A stretch of 64,000 bases of DNA from Nyssa sinensis. Taxonomy: Eukaryota > Streptophyta > Magnoliopsida > Cornales > Nyssaceae. Positions 22,448 to 34,758 of the stretch are shown in pieces. The notes below the pieces were generated by a model. The model worked only from the letters and a program-made list of their open reading frames with translations, was not told where the DNA came from and did no database searches. Position numbers and translations under genes: made by a program. Location of the stretch: NCBI GenBank assembly GCA_008638375.1, contig VIRR01000536.1, forward strand, positions 186,001 to 250,000, given 5' to 3'. Positions within the stretch are counted from its first letter, which is position 1. Each line of letters starts with the position of its first letter.

Positions 22448-24331
22448 TGATGAGTGCGCAAAAGTGCACTCTAAATACCCTATTATTTGGTTAAAATGCT
22501 AGAAAGTGGATAGAAATGTGGGAATATACTTGATATTATTTTATTCAATTTCTATTTACAATAAGAGGTATTTGAGCATTAAATTATAAGATTTTATATC
22601 TCAAATATTGCATTATTTATTGGCGAGAGATAGTTTGCAATTGCGCTTTTCACTTAATATTTTTGGAACTATTGACTTTTTGGCAGATTCGACTATTGAG
22701 TTTCAATTGAGATTTGGATGACGTTAAAGTTTCAAAATGAGAAAACGGTCCTCATGAAATTTTTAGGGGACGTCTTGGGATTTTCAGAAAGGTTTGGTTT
22801 GCAAAAATCGGAGTTCGTTTGGGCCTCCAAACATTATTTCGAAATCAGGTCTGAAAAGCTGCTCTAAATTCTGTCCGTCCAGCCAACTTGAAGGGGCCAT
22901 AACTTGAGCTTCCAAAGTCCAAATCAGGTGGTTTTTGAGCCTAAAATTATCTACTCATCCAGGGCTACAACTTTTGTGAAGGACCCGAGTCGAGATTCAA
23001 TTGTTATCTGATAGAAAACGGGGTGTAAAGTTTGTGGCAACTGACTGTGCGCGGGAATAAGAAAAGCAAAATAAAGAAAAAGAAAAGAAAAAAATAATGG
23101 GCCCATGAAGCTGGAAAGGTGCAGAAACGGCTGATGAGGGAAGACCAAGAAAAGTCAAAGAAGCAATAAGAAAAATCAAAGGCAAGTAAAACAAGGAAAA
23201 AAAAATGAAAGAAAAGCAAAGGGGGGCTTGGACGGCTGACCAAGTTTAAAAGGAAAGAAATGAGATCAATTGAAGTCAAAAGTGGCTGAGGTAGGGCCCA
23301 GTCCCTGCGCAGAAACAAGGAAATAAAAGGATTGGCAAGGCTTGGGCCTTGGCCGCCTAGGCGCGGGAGAAAAAAGAGTGTGTGGGCCCAGGAGGATGTG
23401 CGGCGCGAGAGACATTGGCTGTGGAGCTGGGCTTGGCGCAGGAAGGCGCTGGGTTGGTTTTAGGGTGCAGAGATTTTTAGGGAGAAAAAAAAAGAGAGCT
23501 GCGGCTCGAAGAACAGAACAGTGTGTGCGACGGCTGTACAGGATTACGCAGCAGGGAAGAAGAAGCCACTGTCATTCCATGGCTCGTTTTCTCTCCGTAA
23601 AATTTATGTTATCCATCCTGTACATGGGTAACTAAATTTTAAGTGGAGTTAAGGATGAACTTGTACCATATATGGTTATTTTGATTTATTTTGATTCCTG
23701 CACATGGTTTTAATTTGTTAAATTCTTCATTGATCATTCTAAATTTATTGTTGAATTTTATTGTCTGAATAATTAAAGGTTTTAGTCCGTTTATAGATTC
23801 AGTCATGCTTTTTCTATTGAGTGGATTAATGTTTTGATTATTTTTTGAACAATTAAATATTTATATTGATTCAATTCTCTGCTGTAGTATTGCTCGTTGG
23901 GTATATTGTCGTCGTTGTATTTTATCAATGTGAATAATAATTTGAGTGATTTAAAGATGATGAATGATTTTTCGAAGGGTTATTTTCAGTCTAATTTTGA
24001 TGCATAATTTTAAATCTTCCGATTGAGATTTTTGGAATTTAATTTCTCAATTGAGTTAACTGTGAATTAAAAATAATTGAAATACCATATATGTGCAAGG
24101 GATTCCCGACACTCCACTGTTCATTAAATTTGAATATTTTCTTCCATTAATTAATTTGTTTAATTTTTAGTTGCATTCAAAATCACTTTTTATATTTTAT
24201 TTTCTCATTAACCGTCTAATACTTCTGTAGTTTCAGAAATTCTGTTTATTATTCTTTTAATTTAGTCTTCCTGTGGAATCGACACCCCAAAGCTACACTA
24301 CAATTACCGCGTTATTCTTTGGGCGTAATCA
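22448..24331 (+). repeat. Solo Athila-type LTR inside the Copia integrase-RT linker
   Basis: TG...CA ends (TGATGAGTGCGC ... GGGCGTAATCA), 1,884 bp, with the 5-bp TSD GCTCT on both sides. The ends match the LTRs of the 39229-47177 Athila element, which lies in the opposite orientation: same first bases, same AATATTGCATTATTTATTGG block, same GTGGAATCGACACCCCAAAG block near the 3' end. It is about 400 bp longer than those LTRs. No internal region is present, so this is the product of LTR-LTR recombination. Open frames of 60-105 codons inside it are chance frames. Confidence 0.93.
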
Positions 24332-24336
24332 GCTCT

Positions 24337-26205
24337 ACAATCCTATCACTAGGAAGACTATTGTCAGTCGAGATGTGAAATTTAATGATGATGACATGTG
24401 GGAATGGAATACTCAAGAAGGGGAAAAATATGCTTTATTTCCTATTTTTGAAGAAGAGCAATCGATGGTTGAGGCACCACAAGAACTTATTGAAGCATCA
24501 CAAAAGCCAACTACACTTCCATCACAAGCATTATCTTCTCATCATGAATCATCATTATCATTATCAGAAGAGAGCTCAAGTGAAAGAGAGGCCTGTTTTC
24601 GAAGCCTCAGAGATAATTATGGGGTATCTGAATCACTAGACTTATTTTGTTTCTTTGCTGATTTTGAACCTGTGGATTTTGAAGAAGCTCAGCAAGAAGA
24701 GAAATGGAGAAAAACTATGGATGAAGAGATCAAAGCCATTAAAAAGAATGAAACATGGGAGCTAACAACTTTACCCAAAGGACAAAAGGCCATTGGAGTA
24801 AAATGGGTGTATAAAGTGAAGAAAAATGCCAAAGGAGATGTGAAAAGATATAAAGCAAAACTAGTTGCTAAAGGTTATATTCAATGTGTTGGAATTGACT
24901 ATAAAGAGGTATTTAGTCTTATTGTTCATTTAGAAACTATACGATTAATACTTTCTCTTGCAGCACAGAATAAGTGAAAGGTTTATCAAATAGACGTCAA
25001 ATCTGCTTTTTTGAATGGATTTCTTGAAGAAAAAGTGTATATTGAATAACCCATGGGGTATATGATTAAAGGCCATGAAGATAAAGTTCTTAAGCTGAGA
25101 AAAGCCCTGTATGGCTTAAAGCAGGCACCAAGAGGATGGAATAGTAGAATTGATAAATACTTTATTGAACACGGCTTTTCTAGATGCCCTCATGATCATG
25201 CTCTTTATGCTAATGTACATGAAAATGGAGATATTTTGGTGGTTTGTCTGTATATGGATGATTTAATTTTTACACGCAATAATCCAAATATGTTTGAGGA
25301 ATTTAAGAAAGCCATGATACAAGAATTTGATATGACTGATAGTGGAATGATGGTTTATTATCTTGGCATTGAAGTGAAGCAAATGAAGGAAGGCATATTT
25401 ATTTCTCAAGAGAATTATGCAAAATAAATTCTTGAGAGATTTAAGATGAGTGACTGCAAGCCTATAAACACCCCTGTGGAATGTGGAGTTAAACTGTCAA
25501 AGTATAAAGATGGTGAAAATGTTGATGCAACAGTTTTCAAAAGCCTAGTTAAAAGTCTACGATACTTGATATGTACAAGGCCGGATATTATATTTGGTGT
25601 TGGTTTAGTCAGTCGATTTATGGAAACACCTACCACAACTCATCTCAAGGCCGCCAAAAGAATACTTCGGTATATTAAGGGCACACTTGAATTTGTCCTA
25701 TTCTACTCATTTTCTAATGAGTTTAAACTTGCTGGATATTGTGACAGAGATTGGGCTGGAAGTTTGGATGATCGAAAAAGCACTACTAGCTTTGTTTTCT
25801 ACTTGGAAAATAATTCTTTTACATGGAGTTCAAAGAAGCAACCAATAGTGGCATTATCAACTTGTGAAGCCAAGTATGTTGCTGCTACGTCATGCACATG
25901 CCATGCAATTTGGCTTAGAAATTTGATGAAGAAGCTCGAATTGGAATAAAATAAAGCAACTGAAATTTTTATTGACAACAAATCGGCAATAGCATTAGCC
26001 AAAAATTCGGTGTTTCATGATTGAAGTAAGCATATTGATACTAGGTATCATTTCTTCAGAGAATACATTACAAGGAAGAAAATACGGCTCGAGTTTGTAA
26101 AGTCCCAAGATCAGATTGCTGACATACTCACAAAGCCACTCAAGTATGATATTTTTCATAAGCTTCGAACATTGCTTGGAGTTATCAAGAAAGATCAAGT
26201 TTAAG
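24337..26205 (+). pseudogene. Copia reverse transcriptase and RNase H, broken
   Basis: Picks up the reading frame after the inserted LTR. RT landmarks: W(K/R)KTMDEEIKAIKKNETWEL, KAIGVKWVYKVK, YKAKLVAKGY, YQIDVKSAFLNGFLEEKVYI, KALYGLKQAPRGWN, and the intact catalytic YMDD at about 25251-25262. RNase H: CTRPDIIFGVGLVSRFM, AGYCDRDWAGSLDDRKSTT, IVALSTCEAKYVAA and IFIDNKSAIALAKN. Stops: TGA where Trp is expected (NK*KVYQ, near 24975), TAA where Gln is expected (YIE*PMGY, near 25047), TAA near 25426 and 25947, and TGA near 26023 (HD*SKHIDTRYH, Arg expected). The last stop is just before the polypurine tract. Confidence 0.88.
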
Positions 26206-26211
26206 GGGGGG
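26203..26211 (+). other. Copia polypurine tract
   Basis: AAGGGGGGG directly before the 3' LTR start TGTTGAATATT. It primes plus-strand synthesis during reverse transcription. Confidence 0.85.
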
Positions 26212-26549
26212 TGTTGAATATTAAACTTGACTTTTGGAGTCTTGTCTTTTAAGTTTTCTAGAATTTTTTTTTATTATTATGTTCATGCATTCATAATATT
26301 AAGCATGTATGTGTCTATTCATATTTCAGGTTTATGTATGTATTTTATGGATGATACATGTATGGTACATTTCATATGAATGATGTATTAATTATAGGCT
26401 CATGTACTCTAGCCTATATAAACCTGGTACACATGCCATTTTGAATATGGGAGTAAGATTGGAGTCTAAGTATTTTTTAGAGTGTTCAGTGAATTCCTCT
26501 TCCATTTTTCATATCTCCTAGAGCTCTTATGTGTGATTTAATTCTAACA
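26212..26549 (+). repeat. Copia 3' LTR
   Basis: Starts TGTTGAATATTAAAC after the polypurine tract and ends TAATTCTAACA, 338 bp. TATA-like CCTATATAAACC near 26414. The matching 5' LTR is absent from the window, so no TSD can be tested. Confidence 0.8.
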
Positions 26550-26613
26550 TCTAATTCTTCATCATTTTGATTTTTTGAAATATTATCTTTAATTTTTTTG
26601 TGTTCATCATACA

Positions 26614-26988
26614 TGTTAGAGATATGACTTATATTCTTGTAACAAGTGAAATTAGGAATATAGGTATTATGTGCGGAGCATAGTAAAGCATATAATACCT
26701 TTGTGGCTTAACCCTAGTTGTGTTTTTAGGGATGAATAAAAGGTTAGAAGGTGTAGGGGGCTTGCCCCTTGCGGTACGATAAGGGTATATTAGAGAATTT
26801 TAATGTATCCGATTAAGATTAGGATTTAATTACGTTGCAGTATAAATACGTTGTAACCTTATTTTCTACAAAGTAAAAAAAAATAGTCGTACCCGTAGAC
26901 GTAGGCACATTGTCGAACCACAAATTCTCTATGTCGATTTCTCTCTTGCTCTCGAACTCTTGTTGCATAGATCATTAATTTTACAACA
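26614..26988 (+). repeat. Small solo LTR, Copia-type
   Basis: TGTTAGAGATAT ... TTTTACAACA, 375 bp. TATA-like GCAGTATAAATACG near 26838, followed by GTAGACGTAGGC and GTCGAACCAC, a block often found in R/U5 of plant Copia LTRs. Flanks are ATACA (26609-26613) and ATACC (26989-26993), a TSD with one change. No PBS or coding sequence follows, so it appears solo. Confidence 0.65.
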
Positions 26989-27644
26989 ATACCAATACAG
27001 ACGTAGTCGAGTAAAAGAATTGTTATCTAAACTTGTTAAGGTGGAGGTCTCTTGTTGATTTTTTTTTACTGAGCCATTATAACCATTGGATATCTGATTA
27101 ATGCATCTTAGTCGTTGAAATAGGTTGTAACATTTTTTTAGGGGGTGTCAGATAATTTTACTATTGCTTCTTTAATAAGTAAGCATTTATGTTGTCGAGG
27201 TCTTCTAGGCCAAGATACGTTTGAGGGAATTCTGGACTTCTCACTATTCCGGTTGTGACTTTTTCATTTGTTATTCAAAGTAAATAAAACCCTAAGGCTC
27301 GTTTTCCATAGTCGAAGTCTTCTAGAATTACCTACAAAAAAATACCAAATATGGGATGTAATCTCTCAAAACTTTTAAGTTTACGTTAAACATAACTATT
27401 GGAAGAAAGTTTTAACTATGATATATTTGAGCTAACTGTGATTAAAGTAATAAGGCCTAAATTGAACGTCAAGATTTTCTCTTATTTACTTGCTTCATTC
27501 TCAAATATACATCATATAGGTAGATATTAAAGATATCCAAAAACTATTTGAACTCCATCTGGATGGTATTTTCTTGCTAATTTCTTTGCCCATGTTAATG
27601 CAACAATTTAATTTAAAATAAGGCCTAGATTGGGAGTCTAAATA
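26989..27644. other. Unassigned DNA between elements
   Basis: AT-rich, no coding frame or transposon landmark recognised. With the sequence after 38384 it forms the pre-insertion target of the 27650-38379 element. Confidence 0.4.
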
Positions 27645-27649
27645 AGAGG
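27645..27649. repeat. TSD (AGAGG) of the 10.7-kb Gypsy element, left copy
   Basis: AGAGG immediately before the LTR end TGTCACGCCCC; the same five bases follow the other LTR at 38380-38384. Confidence 0.93.
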
Positions 27650-30600
27650 TGTCACGCCCCGAATTCCAACAAACCCGAGGCGCGAGTAACGAGACAAAAG
27701 GAAAATAAAATAATAAATAAATAAAGGACAATCTAACAGATTCAACTCAAAACTTACATTCATTTCCTTCAATGTACATCCATGTAAAGCACGATCTATA
27801 AAAACATTCAACATGTCATTCGGGCTTAGGCCCTACATCACAAATTATGCCCTCATGGGCTAAATATCCTCCTAAGCTCATATCTCCTCCACTTTGTAAG
27901 ACTTCCTCATGTCTCAAGTGCCGGGAGCTTCATCTGAAATGTTTGTCCCACGAATGGGTCAGCTCAACTGCTGGTACAATATAATGCTAATGCAAGAAAC
28001 AAAATTAAGGGCGTGGCATGTGCAAGTGTACAGTTATATCTACATGGCATTCGACATCATGCATACAATGTACTAGCAATAATCTACATGTCATCCAACT
28101 CATTAACAGAATCTAAGGCGTGGCATGTGCAAGTGTACATTTATCTCTACATGTATTCTAAATCATCCATGCAATTTAATAACAATAATGCACATGCTTT
28201 CCAAATCGTCCATGCCACGTAATAGCAATAGTCCACATGTCATCCATATTATCCATGCAATGTAGTGACAATGCTCATGAAACACCCATACCACTCTATG
28301 CCACAACCATGTCAAATCTATGTCATGTCCATGTCTCGTTTTCGGAACACATCCGATGGAAGCTGAGTACCATGTCTCGTTTTCAGAACACATCTGATGA
28401 AAGCTGAGTACCATATCTCATTTTCAGAACACATCTGAGGGAAGCTGAGTACCATGTCTCGTTTTCAAAACACATCTGATGGAAGCTGAGTACCATATTT
28501 AGCACCACGTGCTCAACCCACACTATGCTTTCAATGCATCACACTATGCCAATATGTCTTGATTCTATCATGCAATAATACAATCTCAGATAAGCAATTT
28601 CACCAACACATAGAGCATGCTTTTAAACAATGTATTCCACTTAAAGTAATCACAACATCTGAATAACAAAACATCCTCCACATGAATGTATGCAATACAT
28701 GATCAACGAAAACACATACTCAAGCCATGTATTCACAATCTTAACGACTCCCCAAAAATATAGATCACGTACAACCCAACACATAGAACAAATCATATCC
28801 CCATAGAGCAGCAAGAAACACAGAAGTAACGTAAACAATCAACTCAAGGTTTCATGGTTTTAAAGCAACATTCCTTATGTGATTTTCTGACATTAAACAA
28901 TTTAAACATATGATCCATTCAATCAACATGCAAATCATTCCTAGACTTAATTCTATTTCTTACTTAGCACAATATATCGTACCTGATGGGTTGGTCTCAA
29001 CCCTAAGAAATCGTACTTGCGGTGTAGCTGAACTACAGTGAAAATACAGAGAGTCAGACCACCTTCTCCTTGCCTTCCCGTGTTCCTAAAATTATGAAAT
29101 ACAACTCAGTTCAATTGCTACTTGGATTATGCTATTCATCAAATTTTATGTCTTCATTTTATAAATTTCTATTTTGCCAAATTAAACTCTACTGTTGAGT
29201 CCGGAACGTCGAAGAAAATAGGTTTAGGCTTTCGTGGAATTCAATTTGGACATCCGAGCTTAAAAGGGCAAAACAGTCATTTTGCACTTTTTACGGTCCT
29301 TACATCCCGAGACCTCTTTTTTTAAATTGGACTCCATAATTGAGTCCGGAATGGTCGAGATAATAAAATTCCACTATTTGTTTACTTAATTCGGAGTTCG
29401 TTTGATTGCGTTTCAAATCAGGGGCATTTTGGTAATTTTAAATGTTACTACGGGTCTTTTAAATCTTTTCGGGGCCTCGTCTCACATCACGGACCTCACC
29501 GTTGGATTTAGAATGGTCAAGATAGTTAAATTAGACTATCTTTTATGTTTAATTAGCCCTAGGTATCATTTGGGCCAATACAGTCGTTTACCATTTGCGT
29601 GTCTTTATTTTTCGAAACTTATTCTCTCTCAAATCGGACTCCACCATTGAGTCCAGAATACCTGAATTAGTAAAAATACACTATTCATTTATTTTATTTG
29701 GACTTTCTTTGACCTATTTAATGTCCTTGGGCAAAATAATAATTTTTCTCAATTAATAAAGTAATTAAATAAATTATTTAATTATTTTTCAGGGGCTTAT
29801 TTAAATCAGTTTTCCAGAATCTGGCCCATAACTGAATTTTCTAAAAAGTCTGGGGTCAAACTATAATTATCCAAAGTTCTGGTTTTCTTATTAAAAATTA
29901 AATAGGTGAACCAAAGGGTTTTTGTTGGTTTTAAGTGAACCGGTCCAGGGTCTTACTGGACCAACGGGTCTGACCGGTTCAACGTGTCATGCTGACGTCG
30001 TGATGACGTCAGCCCTATATATATATTTTTTGAAAAAACCACCCCCCAAAACGACGTAGTTTCTGTACCGTTTCTATGCTCGGTCGGGTTCCGACCCGAC
30101 CCAAAGTCTGGCCCAACAAGGTCATCTCCCTCACCCGATTTTCTAGTATGTCGCCCTAGGTTTTCTGTCGCCATCTCCGGTGACGGCAGGTATTTTCCGA
30201 TCCTGTTTCACCCATTTTTAAGCATTGTTTTCTTTTATTTTATGCGTAGGTTTTTGTTCCATTGTCATTTTAAAATTTTGGCCACCATAACCATTCGAAC
30301 AAGGAGATTTTCATCTCCGGCCATTTTTCTGGCCAACTGAACTCTTCCAATTTCGTGATAGATCACCCACTGTTTTGAGCCTATTTACATACCAAGTTGT
30401 TCCTGCACCCCATGCCATGATTTCCCCATCCTTTAAACTGATTTAAAGCATCTAAAACCCTAGAACCCGATCACCACCCCGAACCTGCAACCTGATATTT
30501 CTACCTCATTTCTACATCTTTTTCATTCATTCTTTTTACAACTTTTTACATTTTTCATGCACTATCAGCCCTTTAACTCAAATACACTTAACAAGCTTTC

Positions 30601-31258
30601 TAAAAATTAAAAACAGTAACAAGGAAATGCTTACCTTTTTCTGGGTTTCTCCTTGTTGCAACTTCTCCCCTCTTCTTGGTTCACCCTTAGAGTTTCTCTC
30701 AACGCCCACGCCTCTTCTGCACAGCTTCTCTCTTTCTGATTTCCTCTCCAACCGATGTATACATACACACGTACATATCAAGCATATTGCCCCTCTCTCT
30801 CTCTACTCTCTCTCTCTACATCAGGCCTACACTCAGTCTGAAAACCCTCTTACACACACAACCAGTAGCCCCTCTTTTCTGACTTTCTCTTCTACTTTAT
30901 TTCTTTCCCTCTGATCTTCATTTAATGTTGGTTGACATTAGGGGTTATGTGTGTGTGTGTATATATATATATATATACATGTATATATTATATTTTTCAC
31001 ACAACACACACACACACGGTTGTACACCCACACACACTTCTGTACACAACAGCAGCCCCCACACACACTTCCTTTTTAAATATACATATATATATATATA
31101 TACATATACACATTCATTACATTAAGCACATACATAACACACATGCATATAACATATACATATATATATATATGTATATTTTACTACACATACTTACACG
31201 TTCCATTTAAATAAATGATAATAATAAAAAAATTTCTTCAAAATTTCAAATCCTTACA
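27650..31258 (-). repeat. 3' LTR of the gag-only Gypsy element
   Basis: 3,609 bp. On the minus strand it runs TGTAAGGATTTG ... GGGGCGTGACA. It contains (TA)n/(CA)n tracts near 30950-31185, a block of four 41-bp repeats at 28331-28494, and CTCAACTGCTGGTA, the inverse of a motif shared with LTR copies A and B at 14470-20412. Confidence 0.95.
28331..28494. repeat. Four 41-bp tandem repeats in the LTR
   Basis: Units ATGTCTCGTTTTCGGAACAC + ATCCGATGGAAGCTGAGTACC and variants, starting at 28331, 28372, 28413 and 28454. The same block with the same unit number is in the other LTR (35440-35603). A related unit appears once or twice in LTR copies A and B (for example GGTACTCGTGTCCAATGGGG at 15901-15920, opposite orientation). 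Confidence 0.9.
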
Positions 31259-31271
31259 TCCTTCCCTCCTT
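31259..31271 (-). other. Polypurine tract of the gag-only Gypsy element
   Basis: Minus strand AAGGAGGGAAGGA directly before the 3' LTR start TGTAAGG. Site of plus-strand priming. Confidence 0.85.
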
Positions 31272-32154
31272 AAAGAAATTTTGTCCCGAAATTTAAAATA
31301 ATGTACTTCTTTGACAAAATGCAGAAAGAGTAATACGAAATGTCATTGTGACGTGGAGGCGTACAGCCTTACCTATGAATCATTCACCTCTCCCTTAGCT
31401 AGGCGACGTGGAATGCATTACCCTCTCCCATTACTCTCTCCCCCCAAGGAACCTCGTCCACTTGGGCGGGCATGCAGCGGTGTGCAGACATCCCCACACT
31501 CCCTTCTAGGGTCTGGTCTTGATCCCATCTATAACAACCCACTCCACCTGGCACGATACCTAATGTAATGCTCAAAACTTGTTGGCTTATCATTGTTAAT
31601 TTTTCCCAAACCTATCCAAGCATCATGACCCACCTCAACGATTCAACACAATAACAAAATAAAGAAAAAAAAATCTTCAATGTTTATAAGGGTACCCTAA
31701 AGTCCCTCACACACTAATTGACCATCTAATAAATCTCGAATTTAGCCATGAAATTACCTAGTGATTTACCTCAATGGTATCACCCATAATTTGCCCGTAC
31801 TACAATGCAATTCAGTAACCCCATTCCCAGCATTACAATCATAAAACTTAAAGTAGTGCACCAAGGTTTAAAAAAGGTAAAACACTAATTAAGCTCTTCA
31901 CCAATTTAAAGTATGAACATATATCAATCCCTACTCACACGTATTTAATCATACGTACAAATAAACATGTTTAAGCATTTTCTTATGCGTGTGTTAATAA
32001 TAATCAGTCTGCATATAAAATCATGGTCATAGTACGATAACAGGCACTAAACTAGTATGCTCACATATAAAGTCAACAAGTAACATCCAATGACTAACAC
32101 ATAGCCTACCACATAAGCACCCAAGTATTCAAATCCATCTAAAAAATATACAGA
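31272..32154 (-). other. Internal non-coding region where pol should be
   Basis: About 0.9 kb between the protease stub and the polypurine tract. No RT, RNase H or integrase motif is seen in any minus-strand frame. Short open frames at 31311-31593 have no recognisable domain. Confidence 0.6.
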
Positions 32155-32300
32155 TACATGAATAAGCATGGCAAACATGAATGAATGTGATGCACCAAAA
32201 TCTATCAATACGCTAGTCCGTGAACTAAAAATAAGGAATATACCTCGAATCGTAAGAGGTCCGAAAGTAAATGCCTTAGGTGTGGCTACTGCATAAACGC
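32155..32300 (-). pseudogene. Protease stub of the gag-only Gypsy element
   Basis: Minus strand reads FGPLTIRGIFLIFSSRTS and then VLIDFGASHSFM (32187-32214). This is the start of a Gypsy aspartic protease, whose usual active site is D-S-G-A or D-T-G-A; here it is D-F-G-A. The similarity stops after HSFM, marking the 5' breakpoint of the pol deletion. Confidence 0.7.
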
Positions 32301-32399
32301 GACCCTGAGTGGTCTAGTTCTGCCTACCCTTCTCTCTCTGTCCAGGAGTCCTGACGCTCTGCATCGAGGGTGCAGGCTAAAAATGTGGTGCTAGGGGTT

Positions 32400-33651
32400 C
32401 ATAGTCTATTCGTGGTAGTGGCAGAAATGTCTGGATGGGCTGATAATCAGGCAGCCTCTGCGAGCCCTGTGAGGTCTGCCCCTGAGGGCAGTTAGCCTTA
32501 ACATGGCCCATCTGGTGGCATGTATAGCAAAGTCGTGGGGTTCCCCACCCTTGACTAGGATTTCCTTATGGGCAATCGGCCACTTTATGGCCAGGTCGTC
32601 TACACTGGTAACATGTAATGGTCCCCTGGGGTGCCCCACTTCAAGGAGTAACAGACATAGCAGGCTGGGGGGCTAAGGGCTGAATAGGCCCCTGTGATGT
32701 CGATATGGAAGGCACACTGGTCCGAAATCTCTTCAACAGTCTCCCACCAGCGTGGGTCAGGGTAGGTATAATAGGTTGGGCAGGTGTGGACATCTGTGCT
32801 GTGGCTGCCCTACCCTGGGTTCGGGACTCTCTAATCCTTCTAAGGTTAGCCAACTCTCTCTCAACTCTAGCGGCCTTGATCACTGCCTCCTCATAAGTCT
32901 CTATAATGTGGCCCGCTAGCATTTCTCTGATAGAGGTCCTCAGCCCCTTGAGAAAATAGTACACCCTCAACTCTTCCTTTGTAATGATGTGTGGAGCAAA
33001 CCTCCCCAGTGCAGTGAAACGGGACTCGTACTGGGTCATTGTCATATCCCCCTGAATAAGTGTCTCAAACTCCTCCTTAAACCCAATCTTGGCAGTCTGT
33101 GGGAAATAGTGGTCATTGAACATGGCCACAAATGCATCCCAACCCTCGCCAAAACGGTGTAATCGGTCAGCGGCTACCTCCCACCACTGGCTAGCCAACT
33201 TAGTGAACTGAAAGGTGGCACATCGAATCCTCAGGTGTGGCTCAGTAATCCCCTGTGAGTCCAAAATCCTAGTGATCTGTCTCAACCATTCCTCTGCAAC
33301 TAATGGATCAGGCTGTCCTGCAAATGTGGGAGGCCTCATCCTCTGGAACACCTTCATCACGAAGGTATCCCGTGTCTCTCCTCCAGCAGACCTCGTTTCC
33401 CGGATAGCATGAAGGCACTCTTGAAACATGGCTGTCATGTCTCTAGCGCTAATGGTCTACTCTACCTCCCCTACTAGGGCTGGGGCAGGAGCTGGAGCAG
33501 GTGCTGGTACAGGAGCAGGAGTAGCAGCCTCCTCTGTTGTGTTATGCTCAGGAGTAACAGCTCTGGGTCTGCCATGCCAGGGTAGGGCAGTAGCCCTAGG
33601 TCTACCCCGCCTAGGTGGTCCAGCCCTCGCAGAAGTCCGTCTCGGTGGCAT
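32400..33651 (-). pseudogene. Gypsy gag with two zinc knuckles, three in-frame stops
   Basis: Starts MPPRRTSARAGPPRRGRPRA at 33651 and goes through a proline/alanine-rich linker. The retrotransposon gag domain contains FQRMRPPTFAGQPDPLVAEE, QFTKLASQWWEVAADRL, FVAMFNDHYFPQTAKIGF and YESRFTALGRFAPH. Two nucleic-acid-binding knuckles follow, CYQCRRPGHKVADC and CYTCHQMGHVKANC, both with all CX2CX4HX4C ligands. The single frame is interrupted by TAG (33457-33459), TGA (32641-32643) and TAA (32566-32568). No frameshift up to the second knuckle. Gag would build the virus-like particle and package RNA. The order and spacing are normal for Gypsy, so the stops are probably recent point mutations. Confidence 0.9.
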
Positions 33652-34743
33652 GAGTCTACAAGTCCAAGGAAAAAAATATTAACGCCTCCCCTCACATATT
33701 ATACATAGATATTTAGACGAATACAAAACATGTATTTGCCAACAACTAACACTTCACAAGTAACGAATATAACATGTTATAACACTTGCCTAATCAATAC
33801 TTGAATAACTAACGTCAACCATCCCCACCCATTGGTTACTTTAAATAATTTATACTGAGTTCTAACACTGTCTTTCGTAAGGAACAAATTTATTTAAACA
33901 ATACAATATATGCGTACTCTAGTCACGCTAGTGTTCAGCTAGCCTACCAACACTCAACCCTAAGTGAATGCTATTCGAAAATAAGACCATTTCTTTCATA
34001 AACAGGGTTTAACACAAGGACATCTCTAAAATTTTAAAGGTAAGCACTCGGAGTATCCATCATCCAATCCATACACAAAAAGCTCCACAAGTCTAGATTC
34101 CTATTTTAACATTTTAAGGTCTTGACATGTCTTTTACTATTTTTTACTTGTATAGCTAGGTAATAACCCTTCATGGATCACAGCTCCTTTTGTTACTGGC
34201 TGATGGGGCGCCATCCATCAACTATAACGCAAGACCTGAGACCAATCTAGTCTGTATAAATATCATAATCATAATACTATAATCCATAAAAATCGGTTAC
34301 TAACCTAGCACATATATACAAAATCCACAAGCCACAATCAACAGCTAACACATAAACATGCAAGTATGCAATCCATTCCAAGAACACACATATACATACG
34401 AGAACATAACCGACTAGGTATATAACTAGGTTTACGGTTTATCTCATAAATAACTAGACACACGACCTACCATATAGACATCCAAGTGCACAACCTATAT
34501 CTCAAATAACTAGGCATACGGCCTATCCCATAAAATATATGGTCTACTACGGAGACTTGCGTTTCTAATCTTAGTCAACCTTTATATCAAACAATCACCT
34601 ACTCTCAATCAATTGGGAAATCGAGTGCAGTGCATATCCGTGCACTCCAATGTAACACGTGCACATAAATCATACCACCCAAACAAGCCACAAATAACTT
34701 AAGGTCTAAACTTCTCCCACTGTCCCTAGGTATTCGAACCTAT
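33652..34743 (-). other. 5' leader of the gag-only Gypsy element
   Basis: About 1.1 kb between the PBS and the gag start, non-coding in all frames, as expected for the packaging and leader region. Confidence 0.6.
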
Positions 34744-34755
34744 GCTCTGATACCA
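34744..34755 (-). other. Primer-binding site, initiator tRNA-Met type
   Basis: Minus strand TGGTATCAGAGC, complementary to the 3' end of plant initiator tRNA-Met, three bases after the end of the 5' LTR. Confidence 0.93.
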
Positions 34756-34758
34756 CGT

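Larger units (their letters stand above)
20565..26549 (+). mobile_element. 5'-truncated Ty1/Copia element, interrupted by a solo LTR
   Basis: Domains run in Copia order on the plus strand: gag (UBN2), zinc knuckle, protease, GAG-pre-integrase, integrase, [insertion 22448-24331], reverse transcriptase, RNase H, polypurine tract and 3' LTR. The 5' LTR, leader and N-terminal gag are missing. The integrase-before-RT order defines the superfamily. Many stops, frameshifts and lost catalytic residues make it inactive. The stop after the last RNase H codons (GVIKKDQV) lies directly before the polypurine tract AAGGGGGGG. Confidence 0.92.

Noticed and set aside
28331..28494. Regular 41-bp direct repeats resembling a CRISPR array
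   Set aside because: The units are contiguous with no unique spacers, lie inside a plant LTR, and are copied in the second LTR.
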